Source of the DNA: Sphingomonas sp. 8AM
GTDB lineage: Bacteria > Pseudomonadota > Alphaproteobacteria > Sphingomonadales > Sphingomonadaceae
Reading direction: 5' to 3'
Length of the DNA stretch: 64,000 bases
Assembly (NCBI RefSeq): GCF_902506455.1
Contig: NZ_LR733844.1
Location: 1,006,863 to 1,070,862, forward strand
Position numbers and translations under genes: made by a program. Of this stretch, positions 37,465 to 47,132 are shown one piece after another. The notes below the pieces were generated by a model. That model was not told the DNA's origin. It searched no databases and saw only the letters and a list, made by a program, of their open reading frames with translations. Every line of letters begins with the position of its first letter. Within the stretch, counting starts at the first letter, position 1.

Positions 37465-39542
37465 GTCACCAGCACCGCACCCTGCGGCGCGACTTCATAG
37501 CTGTTGTCGATCTCGATCTCGCCCTGTTCGGGTTTGGCGCTGTCGATCAGCACGATCCGCTTCACCTCCGGCGGGGGGAGGGTGAAGGTGACCGGGTCGC
37601 CCGACGCGTTGAGCAGCAACGACACCGCCTCGATCTCGCCCGTCTCGGTCCGCGCCGCACGGCGCATCATCAGCGCGCGACCATCGGGGTTCTGCCAGTC
37701 CTCGGGCGACAATTGCTGCCCGCGCTCGTCCCACCATTCGATATCGTTGACCCCGCCCTCGGCGGTTTGCTCGCCGTAGAGGAAGGTCGGGCTGCGCAAC
37801 ACCACGAACCGCCGCCGCAACTCGGCAAGCCGCCCGGTGAAGTCGATCTGCGCCTGACCCTCGGGCGTGTTCGCCGCCTTCCAGTCGAGCCAGCTTATCT
37901 CATTGTCCTGGCAATAGGCATTGTTGTTGCCCTGTTGCGTTCGCCCGAACTCGTCGCCCGCGACCAGCATCGGGGTGCCGAGCGAGGTCATCAGCGTCGT
38001 CAGCATCGAACGCATCACGCGCCCGCGCGCATCGTTGATCGCGGGATCGTCGGTCGGCCCCTCGACGCCCCAGTTGCACGAGGCGTTGTGCGAATGGCCG
38101 TCGCGATTGTCCTCGCCATTCGCCTCGTTGTGGCGTTCCTCGTACATCACCGTGTCGGCGAGCGTGAAGCCGTCATGCGCCGCGAGCAGATTGACGCTCG
38201 CCCACGGCCGCCGCGCGCGCCGGTCGAACAGGTCGCCCGACCCGGCCAGCCGCGCCGCCAGATCGGGGCGCTTGCCCGGCTCGCCGCGCCAATATTCGCG
38301 CACCGTGTCGCGGTACTTGTCGTTCCACTCCGCGAAGCCCGGCGGAAAATTGCCGAGCTGATAGCCGCCCGGCCCGACATCCCACGGCTCGGTGATGAGC
38401 TTGAGCCGCCCGAGCACCGGGTCCTGCCGCAGCACGTCAAAGAATGCCGAACCCGGATCGAACCCCGTCTCCTCGCGCCCGAGCGTCAGCCCCAGATCGA
38501 AGCGGAAACCGTCGATGCCGAAGCTGGTTGCCCAGTAACGCAGCGAGTCGGCGACCATCTGGATCACGCGCGCCTTGCTCATGTTGAGCGTGTTGCCGGT
38601 GCCCGTGTCGTTGATCGTGTAGCGCGGATTGTCCTTGACCAGCCGGTAGTAGCTGGCGTTGTCGAGCCCGCGCCACGACAGCGTCGGACCTTTCTCGCTG
38701 CCCTCGCAGGTGTGGTTGTAGACCACGTCGAGGATCACCTCGATCCCGGCCTTGTGCAGCCGGTGGACCGCGCGGCGCAGCTCGTCCTGATGCTCGGTCG
38801 CCATATAGCTCTGCTCGGGCGCGAAGAAGCCGAGCGTGTTATAGCCCCAGTAGTTGCGCAGCCCCTTTTCCTGCAGGAATCGATCCTGCGTGAAGGTGTG
38901 GATCGGCAACAGCTCGATCGCGGTCACGCCGGTGCGTTGCAGATGCCTGATGACCGCCGGATGCCCCAGCGCGGCATAGGTGCCGCGTTCGCGCGCCGGG
39001 ACCAGCTCCATCAGCTTGGTCAGCCCCTTGACGTGCGCCTCATAGATCACCGTCTCCGACCACGGCGTGTTCGGCCGCCGGTCGCGCGACCAGTCCCAGT
39101 GATCGTCGACCACCACCGCTTTCGGCATCGCCGGCGCGCTGTCACGCTTGTCGAACGACAGATCCTCCTTGCGGTGGCCGATGCGATAGCCGTGGAGCGC
39201 GTCGGTCCATTTGATCTGGCCCTGGATGCGCCGCGCATAGGGGTCGAGCAGCAATTTGTTGGGATTGAAGCGATGCCCCTCCTCGGGCGCATAGCGGCCG
39301 TGCGCGCGCAGGCCATAGACCAGCCCTGGCCCGACATCGGGCAGATAGCCGTGCCACACCTCGTCGGTGCATTCGGTTAGCGGCAGCCGCTGCAACTCGC
39401 GCTTACCCGCGCTGTCGAAGATGCAAAGCTCGATCGCGTCGGCGTTGGCGGAGAAGACCGCGAAATTGACCCCTTCGCCATCGAACGTGGCGCCAAGCGG
39501 ATAGGGCGATCCCGGCAAGAGCCGGTCCGGCAAGTCGTGCAA
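37446..39542 (-). CDS. glgX: Glycogen debranching enzyme GlgX
   Basis: This 698-residue isoamylase-type GH13 enzyme hydrolyses alpha-1,6 branches left by phosphorylase. Signatures: [21 protein letters not shown] at the start, [36 protein letters not shown] (nucleophile Asp) and [14 protein letters not shown]. It is probably the first gene of the glgX-treZ-malQ-treY set. Glycogen synthase, branching enzyme and phosphorylase are not in the window. Confidence 0.95.
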   Translation of the reverse strand: MHDLPDRLLPGSPYPLGATFDGEGVNFAVFSANADAIELCIFDSAGKRELQRLPLTECTDEVWHGYLPDVGPGLVYGLRAHGRYAPEEGHRFNPNKLLLDPYARRIQGQIKWTDALHGYRIGHRKEDLSFDKRDSAPAMPKAVVVDDHWDWSRDRRPNTPWSETVIYEAHVKGLTKLMELVPARERGTYAALGHPAVIRHLQRTGVTAIELLPIHTFTQDRFLQEKGLRNYWGYNTLGFFAPEQSYMATEHQDELRRAVHRLHKAGIEVILDVVYNHTCEGSEKGPTLSWRGLDNASYYRLVKDNPRYTINDTGTGNTLNMSKARVIQMVADSLRYWATSFGIDGFRFDLGLTLGREETGFDPGSAFFDVLRQDPVLGRLKLITEPWDVGPGGYQLGNFPPGFAEWNDKYRDTVREYWRGEPGKRPDLAARLAGSGDLFDRRARRPWASVNLLAAHDGFTLADTVMYEERHNEANGEDNRDGHSHNASCNWGVEGPTDDPAINDARGRVMRSMLTTLMTSLGTPMLVAGDEFGRTQQGNNNAYCQDNEISWLDWKAANTPEGQAQIDFTGRLAELRRRFVVLRSPTFLYGEQTAEGGVNDIEWWDERGQQLSPEDWQNPDGRALMMRRAARTETGEIEAVSLLLNASGDPVTFTLPPPEVKRIVLIDSAKPEQGEIEIDNSYEVAPQGAVLVTWTSAP

Positions 39543-39611
39543 CGATGTGCTCCCGTCAGGAGGATTTGGCCGCGATGACCTAGGGGTGGCGCGACCGGGC
39601 GCGCCGGTGCG

Positions 39612-39959
39612 TCAGGACGTGCGCTTGCGCCGCGCGGCCGGCTTCTTCGCAGCAACTGGCTTGGTGGGCGCCGCTGCCGGAGCGGGGGCAGGGGATGCCG
39701 CGTCGGACGGCGCATCGGCTGCACCTGCGGGTTGCTCCGGGGCCGCAAAGTCGGTGCCGCCCGCTGGCGGCTCATCCGCTACCGCGTCCGCCGCTGCATC
39801 GCCGGCTTGTGGATCGGGCTCGTCCGCGACCGGCCCCTCGCCGGCAAAGGCGCGCTCGGCCTCGTCCCAATGCGCTTGATCGCGACCGTGCGGCTCGCCT
39901 TCCTGCTGCCACAGCCGATAGGCATGTTCGCTGATCTGCGCGTGACGATCGTCGGCCAT
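39612..39959 (-). CDS. DUF2934 domain protein
   Basis: This 115-residue protein starts with a DUF2934-like segment (ISEHAYRLWQQEGEPHGRDQAHWDEAER), followed by a low-complexity Ala/Pro/Glu region and a basic C-terminal tail (KKPAARRKRTS). DUF2934 proteins often sit by glycogen and trehalose genes in alphaproteobacteria and are of unknown function. It lies 69 bases upstream of glgX on the same strand, so it may belong to that operon. Confidence 0.8.
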   Translation of the reverse strand: MADDRHAQISEHAYRLWQQEGEPHGRDQAHWDEAERAFAGEGPVADEPDPQAGDAAADAVADEPPAGGTDFAAPEQPAGAADAPSDAASPAPAPAAAPTKPVAAKKPAARRKRTS

Positions 39960-40048
39960 GAGCTTTTCCCCTTACTATCCCTGACCGCCAAAACTCCCGA
40001 ACGCGCGGATCGTCGCAACCACCGCCAAGAAAAAGCGATTCGGCCAGG

Positions 40049-40456
40049 TCAGGCTCGCGCGAGCGCCACCGCGCTGGCGACCGCCAGCCCGTCCTCGATC
40101 AACCCGCTGGCGGTCTGGCCCCAGCGCCGCGTCGCCGCCGCACGCAGCCGGAAGGTCAGGTGCGACGCGACGACCGCCGCCGCCGCCCCGACTAGCGCGC
40201 CCGCGACCCGGTCGTCGCGTCGTGCACACGCCGCGCCGGCGATTGCGCCGCTCAGCAGCCGGCCGGCGATCCCGGCGGGCACGATCCGGTCTGGCGCGTC
40301 GCGCTGCTTGTCGCCGACCAGCTCGCCCGCTGCGAGCAGCAGTGACCCGGCCGACAGCACCGGCGCGCGCGTGCCGCCGCGCGTCGCGGCCAGCGCCGCC
40401 AGCGGGGTTATCGCCCGCGCACCCGCCACCGCGCCCATCAGCATCGACCGCACCAT
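40049..40456 (-). CDS. DUF4126-like small membrane protein
   Basis: This 135-residue, alanine-rich protein has about three to four predicted membrane helices (GAVAGARAITPLAALAA, AGIAGRLLSGAIAGAA, GALVGAAAAVVASH). It resembles DUF4126-type membrane proteins. The start ATG 40456 has GGGAG upstream; an in-frame ATG at 40528 adds an unconserved stretch. No function can be assigned. It is divergent from the chemoreceptor gene. Confidence 0.6.
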   Translation of the reverse strand: MVRSMLMGAVAGARAITPLAALAATRGGTRAPVLSAGSLLLAAGELVGDKQRDAPDRIVPAGIAGRLLSGAIAGAACARRDDRVAGALVGAAAAVVASHLTFRLRAAATRRWGQTASGLIEDGLAVASAVALARA

Positions 40457-40629
40457 CGTCAAACTCCCGGAGATCCGCCGCTCCAACTGCGCAGCCGCGT
40501 CGAGGTTGCACCGCGCGGCGGTGCACATAAGGTAAAGCTGATCTGCATCATTTATCCAATATTTAGCTAGCGCCGCTACTGATCGGGGATGTGCTCAGCA
40601 AAGCGACGGATGCCGCGGAGAGTAATCGG

Positions 40630-42075
40630 ATGATCAGCTGGTTTCGTGATGTCGCGCCGGTCCGGACGAAGTTCCTGGCGCTCGCCTTTCTTTACGTCGG
40701 ACTGTCGCTGGCGTCGCTAGCCGCCATCGGCGCGCTGGCGACGGGGGTGCTCGGCGCCCTCCCGGCGCTGGCGATCGGCGGCGGCGCGGTGGTGCTGGTC
40801 GCGACGATCGCGCTGGTGTCGCGCACGCTGGTCTGCGATCCGTACGTCAACACCGTGGTACGGATGGAAGCGCTGGCGCGCGGCGATTTCGACAGCCCGA
40901 TCCGCTACACCGACGCTCGTGACTGCGTCGGGCGCATGACCAAGGCCATGGAAGTGTTCCGCGGCAATGGACAGGCGCTCGCCGTGTCGTCGGCGGCGCA
41001 GCGCAAGGTCGTCGAGGCGCTCGGCACCGGGCTCAGCCGGCTGGCCGACAACGATCTGACTTTCCAGCTCGAACAGCCGTTTACCTCCGACTATGAAGCG
41101 CTCCGGCACGACTTCAATCGCGCGATGACGGCGGTGGCGACAGCGATCGCCGCGGTGACGAGCGCGGCCAACGGCATCAACAGCGGCGCGGCCGACATTC
41201 GCCAGGCATCCGACGACCTGTCGCAACGCACCGAGCAGCAGGCCGCCTCGCTCGAGGAAACCGCCGCGGCGATGGACGAGATCACCTCCACCGTGCGCGA
41301 GACCGCGGCGGGCGCACGCCGCGCCAACAACGCGGTGGTCGAGGCGCGAACCGAAGCTGAAAGCTCGGGCGACGTCGTGCGCCGCGCGGTCGACGCGATG
41401 GGCGGGATCGAGCGCTCCTCGTCGGAAATCAGCGAGATCATCAGCGTCATCGACGGCATTGCCTTCCAGACTAACCTCCTGGCGCTGAACGCTGGCGTCG
41501 AGGCGGCGCGTGCGGGCGACGCCGGCAAGGGCTTCGCGGTCGTCGCCAGCGAGGTGCGCGCGCTCGCCCAACGCTCGGCGGATGCGGCGAAGGACGTCAA
41601 GACCAAGATCAACGCCTCCTCCGAGCAGGTCGAGGCCGGGGTGACGCTGGTCAGCGAAACCGGCAAGGCACTGCAACGGATCATTACGCGCATCGGCGAG
41701 ATCAGCACGCTCGTCTCGACGATCGCGCAATCCGCCGAGCATCAGGCGACTGGTCTGCAGCAGGTCAACACCGCGGTCTCGGAGATGGACGGCGTCACCC
41801 AGCAGAACGCCGCGATGGTCGAGGAAGCGACCGCCGCCGCGCGCAGCCTTGCCGAGGAAGCCGCGCGTCTGACCAGCGAAGTGTCGCGCTTCCGCACCAA
41901 CGCGGCGGCACGACCCGTCACGGGGGCCGCGAGCGCGCCGGCCTCGCCGGTCCATGATCTGCAGGCGCGGGCGGCCCAGGCCGGGCGCGAGCTGGCCCGC
42001 ACTGCGCGCCGTCCGGTCACCGGCACGCGCGGGACCGCGCTGGCGGTGGCGGACGAGGAATGGTCGGAGTTTTAG
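40630..42075 (+). CDS. Methyl-accepting chemotaxis protein without periplasmic domain
   Basis: This 481-residue receptor has two adjacent membrane helices (about residues 13-35 and 37-60) with almost no loop between them, so there is no periplasmic sensor. A HAMP-like region (MEALARGDFDSPIRYTDARDCVGRM) is followed by a second HAMP-like segment and the signalling hairpin with VIDGIAFQTNLLALNAGVEAARAGDAGKGFAVVA. The last five residues, EWSEF, fit the xWxxF pentapeptide that tethers CheR/CheB. ATG 40630 is favoured by GGAGAG. No che genes are near. Confidence 0.9.
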   Translation: MISWFRDVAPVRTKFLALAFLYVGLSLASLAAIGALATGVLGALPALAIGGGAVVLVATIALVSRTLVCDPYVNTVVRMEALARGDFDSPIRYTDARDCVGRMTKAMEVFRGNGQALAVSSAAQRKVVEALGTGLSRLADNDLTFQLEQPFTSDYEALRHDFNRAMTAVATAIAAVTSAANGINSGAADIRQASDDLSQRTEQQAASLEETAAAMDEITSTVRETAAGARRANNAVVEARTEAESSGDVVRRAVDAMGGIERSSSEISEIISVIDGIAFQTNLLALNAGVEAARAGDAGKGFAVVASEVRALAQRSADAAKDVKTKINASSEQVEAGVTLVSETGKALQRIITRIGEISTLVSTIAQSAEHQATGLQQVNTAVSEMDGVTQQNAAMVEEATAAARSLAEEAARLTSEVSRFRTNAAARPVTGAASAPASPVHDLQARAAQAGRELARTARRPVTGTRGTALAVADEEWSEF

Positions 42076-42182
42076 GTCGCAGGGCGGCCCGCCGCATCCT
42101 GCGCCGGGACTCGCACAAGACCGGCCGGCGGGGAAAGGCCCCGACCGACGACGCGGCTCCGCCGCGGCGGGCCCAAGCCCAC

Positions 42183-42281
42183 CGTCGTCGTTCCCGCGCA
42201 GGCGGAAATCCAGACGCGCAGGTCCGTCGATAGAAGCGCAACCGGCAGCGTTTCTGGATTCCCGCCTGCGCGGGACTGACG
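42183..42281. repeat. Dispersed palindromic repeat, family 4
   Basis: Left arm CGTCGTTCCCGCGCAGGCGG then AAATCCAGA; right arm TCTGGATTCCCGCCTGCGCG then GGACTGACGG. The inner TCCAG/CTGGA is shared with families 2 and 3. It lies between the chemoreceptor and tRNA-Lys. Confidence 0.75.
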
Positions 42282-42319
42282 GATTGAAGAGAGGATAGGG
42301 GCCATCAACAAGCCCCGCG

Positions 42320-42395
42320 TGGTGGGTCCGCCGGGGCTCGAACCCGGGACCTCTCGATTAAAAGTCGCTTGCTCTACCGACTGAGCTACGGACCC
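42320..42395 (-). tRNA. tRNA-Lys (anticodon TTT)
   Basis: Read on the minus strand, the 76-base gene has acceptor stem GGGTCCG, D loop AGCTCAGTCGGTAGAGC, anticodon loop ACTTTTAAT (anticodon TTT), T arm GGGTTCGAGCCC and an encoded CCA. Its first base directly follows the folK stop codon. Confidence 0.97.
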
Positions 42396-42884
42396 TCACG
42401 CGCATCGAAGCCGGTTAGGGGCGGCGCGCGCGCGGGTCAACCGGGCATGAAGCTGCCGCAGCGTCATCGCGCTGCCCGGCACGCGCCACTCCGGCGCGAT
42501 CGTCGCCGCCGGCGCCAGTACGAACGCGCGCGCGCGGAACGCGGGATGCGGGATCGTCAGCGTCGGGCTCTGCCACGCCCCGCCCGACCACAGGATGATG
42601 TCGAGATCGATCACCCGTGCCCCCCAGCGCCGCCCGCGCCGCCGCCCGAATCCGCGCTCGATCGCCTTCAGCCGCGCCAGCAATTCCGGCGGCGCTTCAT
42701 CGCTCTCGATCAACACCGCGCTGTTGGCGAAGGTGCGCGTCGACGGCCCGAGCGGCGCACTCGCGACGACGGGCGCCGCGCGCCCGCCGAGCAGTCGCAA
42801 CGCCGCCACGACCTCGTCGCGCGGGCGCCCGTGCCGGCCGCAGCGATTCGATCCCAGCGCGACGAGAAAGATTGATGCAGGCAT
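42396..42884 (-). CDS. folK: Hydroxymethyldihydropterin pyrophosphokinase
   Basis: This 162-residue HPPK makes 6-hydroxymethyl-7,8-dihydropterin diphosphate for folate synthesis. It has VALGSN near the start, FANSAVLIES, and the RWGARVIDLDIILW magnesium/ATP motif followed by TIPHPAFRARAFVLAP. ATG 42884 is the conserved start. The stop codon touches the tRNA-Lys gene on the same strand, so both are probably on one transcript. It is divergent from the uracil-DNA glycosylase gene. Confidence 0.94.
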   Translation of the reverse strand: MPASIFLVALGSNRCGRHGRPRDEVVAALRLLGGRAAPVVASAPLGPSTRTFANSAVLIESDEAPPELLARLKAIERGFGRRRGRRWGARVIDLDIILWSGGAWQSPTLTIPHPAFRARAFVLAPAATIAPEWRVPGSAMTLRQLHARLTRARAAPNRLRCA

Positions 42885-42907
42885 CCGCAAGCGCCTATCG
42901 CACGGCG

Positions 42908-43564
42908 ATGAACTTCGCACCTTCTCCGCTGCCTGCAACCGAGCCGCCACTCGATTGCCCGCGCTGCCCGCGCCTCGTCGACTTGCGCCACGAACTGCGT
43001 GCGCAGCATCCCGAATGGTGGAACGCGCCGGTGCCCGCGTCCGGCGATCCGCAGGCGTGGCTGGCGATCGTCGGGCTCGCACCGGGCATGAAGGGCGCGA
43101 ACCGCACCGGTCGCGCGTTCATCGGCGACGAAGCCGGCGCACTGCTCTACGCCACACTTGCCAAGTTCGGATTGGCTTACGGCACCTTCACCGGCAGTCG
43201 CGAGGACAATATCACGCTCGACGGCGCGATCATCCTCAACGCGGTCAAGTGCCTGCCGCCCGGCAACGCGCCGACGCCCGAGGAAGTCCGCACCTGCCGC
43301 GCGTTCCTGTCCGATCAGGCCGCGGCGCTACCCAGCGCGCGCGTCTACATCGCGCTCGGTCAAATTGCGCATCAGTCGGTGGTGAAGGTGCTGGGTGGCA
43401 AGCTGCCCAAGGCGCGCTTCGAGCACGGCGCGGTCCACCGGGTGCCCGACGGGCGTGTGCTGATCGATAGCTATCATTGCTCGCGCTACAACCAGAACAC
43501 CGGGCGGCTGACTGCGGAAATGTTCGAGAGCGTGTTCGCCAAGGCGCTGGAATTGCGTACCTGA
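42908..43564 (+). CDS. Family 5 (UDGb-type) uracil-DNA glycosylase
   Basis: This 218-residue enzyme removes uracil and other deaminated bases from DNA. Cysteines for the 4Fe-4S cluster are visible as CPRC (Cys17, Cys20), a Cys in NAVKCLPPGN and one in TCRAF. The family 5 motif GLAPGMKGANRTGRAFIGD, without the aspartate of family 4, and SYHCSRYNQNTGRLT mark it as UDGb. ATG 42875 is an alternative start that would overlap folK by ten bases; neither start has a strong ribosome site. Confidence 0.9.
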   Translation: MNFAPSPLPATEPPLDCPRCPRLVDLRHELRAQHPEWWNAPVPASGDPQAWLAIVGLAPGMKGANRTGRAFIGDEAGALLYATLAKFGLAYGTFTGSREDNITLDGAIILNAVKCLPPGNAPTPEEVRTCRAFLSDQAAALPSARVYIALGQIAHQSVVKVLGGKLPKARFEHGAVHRVPDGRVLIDSYHCSRYNQNTGRLTAEMFESVFAKALELRT

Positions 43565-43596
43565 TCGTCTTTGCGTCGCTGTGCTCGCAATGACGG
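43564..43596. repeat. Family 2 half-repeat
   Basis: ATCGTCTTTGCGTCGCTGTG followed by CTCGCAATGACGG is a shortened family 2 arm lying right after the uracil-DNA glycosylase stop. Confidence 0.45.
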
Positions 43597-43602
43597 AAAG
43601 CC

Positions 43603-44466
43603 TCAGATATCCTGCACCAGCCGCCCGTACAGCTCGGGCCGGCGGTCGCGGAAGAAACCGAACGCCGCGCGGTGGCGTCGCACCCGGTCGAGGTCGAGCG
43701 TCGCAACGATCACGCCCTCTTCCTCTCGGTCCAGCTCGACGAGGATATCGCCGCGCTCGTCGGTGATGAAGCTGGTGCCGTAAAAGGTCTGGTCGTGCTC
43801 GACACCGACGCGGTTGGCGGCGATCACCGGCACCACGTTCGATACCGCATGGCCGACCATCGCACGCCGCCACAGCCGCGCGGTATCGAGCGAGGTGTCG
43901 TGCGGCTCGCTGCCGATCGCGGTCGGGTAGAATAGAACTTCCGCGCCCATTAGCATCATCGCGCGGGCAGTTTCGGGATACCATTGATCCCAACACACGC
44001 CGACGCCCAATCTGGTCTGGTGTCCTTGCGCGCGCGGCCCGTTCCACACCTTGAACCCGGTGTTGCCGGGGCGGAAGTAGAACTTCTCCTCATAACCGGG
44101 TCCGTCGGGGATGTGGCTCTTGCGATAGACGCCCTGCACCTCGCCGTCCGGGCCGATCATCGCCAGCGAATTATAATGGTGCGGCCCGTCCAGCTCGAAG
44201 AAGCTGGTCGGGATGTACACCTTCAGCGCCTCGGCCAGCGCCTGCATCGCCAGCACCGCCTTGTGCTCGGTCACCGGCGCGGCATTGGCGAACAGCGACT
44301 CGTCCTCGACGCGGCAGAAATACTCGCCCTCGAACAGCTCCGGCGGCAGGATCACCTGCGCGCCGCGCCCATGCGCCTCCCGCACGGCGTCGGACACTTT
44401 CGCGATGTTCCCATCGATGTCGGCGGAAAAAGCGAGCTGGAGCGCGGCGACGGTGATCTCGGTCAT
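43603..44466 (-). CDS. aguB: N-carbamoylputrescine amidase
   Basis: This 287-residue nitrilase-superfamily enzyme hydrolyses N-carbamoylputrescine to putrescine in the agmatine route. The triad is Glu43 (LPPELFEGEYF), Lys116 (VYRKSHIP) and Cys158 (GVCWDQWYPE). The stretch HIPDGPGYEEKFYFRPGNTG is typical of AguB. ATG 44466 is the conserved start. The usual partner, agmatine deiminase, is not in the window. Confidence 0.92.
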   Translation of the reverse strand: MTEITVAALQLAFSADIDGNIAKVSDAVREAHGRGAQVILPPELFEGEYFCRVEDESLFANAAPVTEHKAVLAMQALAEALKVYIPTSFFELDGPHHYNSLAMIGPDGEVQGVYRKSHIPDGPGYEEKFYFRPGNTGFKVWNGPRAQGHQTRLGVGVCWDQWYPETARAMMLMGAEVLFYPTAIGSEPHDTSLDTARLWRRAMVGHAVSNVVPVIAANRVGVEHDQTFYGTSFITDERGDILVELDREEEGVIVATLDLDRVRRHRAAFGFFRDRRPELYGRLVQDI

Positions 44467-44624
44467 GGCGGAGCATTTAGGGGACATGCGCCCGTGATTC
44501 CACTCCTGTCGGTAAGTGTCTGGACTTGTACCGATCAGGGACGGGGTCGTTTCGCAAGCCGATTGCAGCGCTGATGCAGATAAGGAAAGGCTGATCCCCG
44601 ACAAGTAAAGGGGAAACAAGCAAA

Positions 44625-45428
44625 ATGACTCGCTTCGCGCATCTCGCGATTGCTACCGGCGCGCTGTTCGCCGCCATGCCGGCGCAGGCCGCCGATTTCG
44701 TGATCAGCACCGCAACGGGTACGTCGAACGGCAAGACGATCACGGACGGCACCGCGTACAACACGATCAACTACGCCGTGAAGTCGTCGGACGGCAAGTC
44801 GACGCTGAACGTGCGTGCGACTGCGTGGACGCTGCTGACGAACGGCACCTATCAGGCCGCGCAGATCGGTTCGTGGGGTTCGAACGGCCTCGGCATCTAT
44901 CAAACGAACGAAACCACCGGCGGCAATTACCACACGATCGACAACAAGAATGGCTGGGAATTTCTGGTTCTTCAGTTCGATCAGGCGGTTTCGCTCCAGT
45001 CGGCGGTGCTGAACCCTTACGCGCTGTACGGTAACAATTATTCGGATAACGATGCGTTCATCGCGCGCGGGTCGCTCGGCTTCGGCACGGCCATGAGCGC
45101 GTCGGCCCTGTCGACGATCGCCGACGGACTGAACGTCGACACCTCCAAGCAGTCGGGCGACGCCTGGTTCAACAGCAACAGCAAGGACTATAACGGCGCC
45201 GCGAAGCAGACTTACAATCTGTCGCCGAGCAAGGGCGGCAACGTCTGGGTCGTCGGTGGCTCGTATTTCGGCCCGGACGGTTACAACGACGCGTTCAAGC
45301 TGAACTCGATCGCGGTGACCAGCGCGGTGCCCGAGCCGACCACCTGGATGACGATGATCCTGGGCTTCGGCATGATCGGCGCAGCGGTCCGCCGCCGTCG
45401 CAGCAGCAGCAAGGCCGCGCTGGCCTGA
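44625..45428 (+). CDS. PEPxxW-CTERM sorted extracellular protein
   Basis: This 267-residue protein has a signal peptide (ends MPAQAA) and a C-terminal sorting tail: PEPTTW, a hydrophobic helix (MTMILGFGMIGAAV) and RRRR, which marks substrates of the exosortase/archaeosortase-like system. The Asn/Ser/Thr/Gly-rich middle, with low Arg and Lys, is typical of such exported proteins and differs from its Arg-rich neighbours. AGGGGAAA precedes the ATG. The exosortase is not in the window. A terminator follows. Confidence 0.9.
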   Translation: MTRFAHLAIATGALFAAMPAQAADFVISTATGTSNGKTITDGTAYNTINYAVKSSDGKSTLNVRATAWTLLTNGTYQAAQIGSWGSNGLGIYQTNETTGGNYHTIDNKNGWEFLVLQFDQAVSLQSAVLNPYALYGNNYSDNDAFIARGSLGFGTAMSASALSTIADGLNVDTSKQSGDAWFNSNSKDYNGAAKQTYNLSPSKGGNVWVVGGSYFGPDGYNDAFKLNSIAVTSAVPEPTTWMTMILGFGMIGAAVRRRRSSSKAALA

Positions 45429-45455
45429 TCCTGCGCTGAACCTTTTGCGTGCGGG

Positions 45456-45485
45456 AAGGCCGTCGGAGCGATCCGGCGGCCTTTT
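45456..45485 (+). terminator. Rho-independent terminator after the PEP-CTERM gene
   Basis: AAGGCCGTCGGA (45456-45467) pairs with TCCGGCGGCCTT (45472-45483) through one G-U pair, with a GCGA loop and following T residues. Confidence 0.85.
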
Positions 45486-45512
45486 CCGTATGTTCAATCC
45501 CCAGCAATCAAT

Positions 45513-45598
45513 CGTCATCCCGGACTTGATCCGGGATCCCGCTTTTTCTTCTTCAGGCGGCAGGGTCAGAGCGTGCCTGGCCTCGCCGGAGCGACGAA
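45513..45598. repeat. Dispersed repeat, family 1, with degenerate right arm
   Basis: The left arm CGTCATCCCGGACTTGATCC and GGGATCCCGCTTTT is intact, while the right arm survives only as CGCCGGAGCGACGAA. The remaining bases up to nupC show no gene. Confidence 0.65.
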
Positions 45599-45718
45599 CT
45601 TCTGTCCTACACCGTCCAACATCAGGCAGCCTACGCGACGAGGCGCGCTCCGGACCGCGCCACGCGCGCGCACAAAAGGGCCGTTATGCGCAAACTTCGA
45701 CAACTTCGGCTTGCGGGC

Positions 45719-47053
45719 TCAGCCGATCAGCAATCCTGCCAGCGCCGCGCTCATCAGATTGGCGAGGCTTCCCGCCGCCAGCGCGCGCAGCCCCAGCCGC
45801 GCGATCGTCGGGCGCTGGTTGGGGGCAAGGCTGCCGGTCACCGCCATCTGGATCGCGATCGAGCTGAAATTGGCGAAGCCGCACAGGGCGAACGTCACCA
45901 CCGCGATCGTCCGCGGCGACAGCGCCGCCGCCTGCTTGCCAAGGTCGATGTACGCAACGAACTCGTTGAGCACGATCTTCTCGCCGAACAGCCCGCCAGC
46001 GATGCCGGCCTCGTTCCACGGCACACCCAGCAGGTACATGACCGGCTGGAAGACATAGCCGAGCAGCCCCTGGAAGCTCAGCCCCGGCAGACCGACCAGC
46101 GTGCCCGCCGCGCCGAGCAGCCCGTTGGCGAGCGCCACCAGCGCGACGAACGCCAGCACCATCGCGCCGACCGCGACGGCGAGCTTGACGCCGGTCTGCG
46201 CGCCCTGCGCGGCGGCCATGATGAGATTGGCCGGCTTTTCCTCGTCATGGGTGGCATCGGGCAGCGGTTCGCCCGGGGTGCCCTCGGGCAGCAGCGCGGC
46301 GGGGCCGCGCCCGCTGATCCGCGCCTCGGCCAGTTCGATCTGGCGCTGCTCGTCCGGCACATCGCCCAGCGGCAGTTCGCCTTCGGGCGGCACGACGCGG
46401 TCGGGCATGATGATCTTGGCCATCAGGATACCGCCCGGCGCGGCCATGAAACTGGCGGCGAGCAGGTAATCGATGCTGATTCCCATCGAGGCATAGGCAG
46501 CGAGGATCGTTCCCGCCACACCCGCCATCCCGCTGGTCATGACCGTGAACACCTGCGCCGGGGTCAGCCCGGCGAGATAGGGGCGGATCACCAGCGGCGA
46601 TTCGCTCTGCCCGACGAAGATGTTGGCGGCCGCGCACAGGCTTTCGACCTTGCTGGTCCCGATCACCTTCTCGATCGCGCCGCCGATCCAGCGGACCACG
46701 AACTGCATCACGCCCAGATAGTAAAGGATCGAGACGAGGCTGGCGAAGAAGATGATGACCGGCAGCGCCGCGATCGCGAAGCTCTGTCCGCCGATCGCCG
46801 GGCTGGCGAGATTGCCGAACAGGAATTCGGTGCCCTTCTGCGAATAGCCGAGCAGCGCCGCGACCCCCGCCGAGGCACCCGCCAGCGCGGCGCGCCCCGG
46901 CGTCCAGTAGAGCACGATCGTCGCGATCGTCGCCTGCAGCGCGAACGCGCTGGCGACGATCCGCAGCCGGATCGCGCGCCGGTCCGCCGACAGCAACGTT
47001 GCGAGCAGCAGAATGACGGCGATCCCCGCCAGGCCGATGAGAGTCCGTTGCAT
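45719..47053 (-). CDS. nupC: Concentrative nucleoside transporter (CNT/NupC family)
   Basis: This 444-residue membrane protein matches the CNT family: [55 protein letters not shown] (nucleoside-binding half) and [13 protein letters not shown], with [14 protein letters not shown] near the end. About ten membrane helices are expected. It imports nucleosides with sodium or protons. It may feed cytidine deaminase (cdd at 23563-24009). It is transcribed away from a YhhQ-type gene. Confidence 0.94.
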   Translation of the reverse strand: MQRTLIGLAGIAVILLLATLLSADRRAIRLRIVASAFALQATIATIVLYWTPGRAALAGASAGVAALLGYSQKGTEFLFGNLASPAIGGQSFAIAALPVIIFFASLVSILYYLGVMQFVVRWIGGAIEKVIGTSKVESLCAAANIFVGQSESPLVIRPYLAGLTPAQVFTVMTSGMAGVAGTILAAYASMGISIDYLLAASFMAAPGGILMAKIIMPDRVVPPEGELPLGDVPDEQRQIELAEARISGRGPAALLPEGTPGEPLPDATHDEEKPANLIMAAAQGAQTGVKLAVAVGAMVLAFVALVALANGLLGAAGTLVGLPGLSFQGLLGYVFQPVMYLLGVPWNEAGIAGGLFGEKIVLNEFVAYIDLGKQAAALSPRTIAVVTFALCGFANFSSIAIQMAVTGSLAPNQRPTIARLGLRALAAGSLANLMSAALAGLLIG

Positions 47054-47132
47054 TTTTCTTCTTCGCTGCCGAAGGTCCGCGCCATGACATGCCCGTTGGC
47101 GGACCGCCAGCCAAGATCGGGTGGACGCGAGC

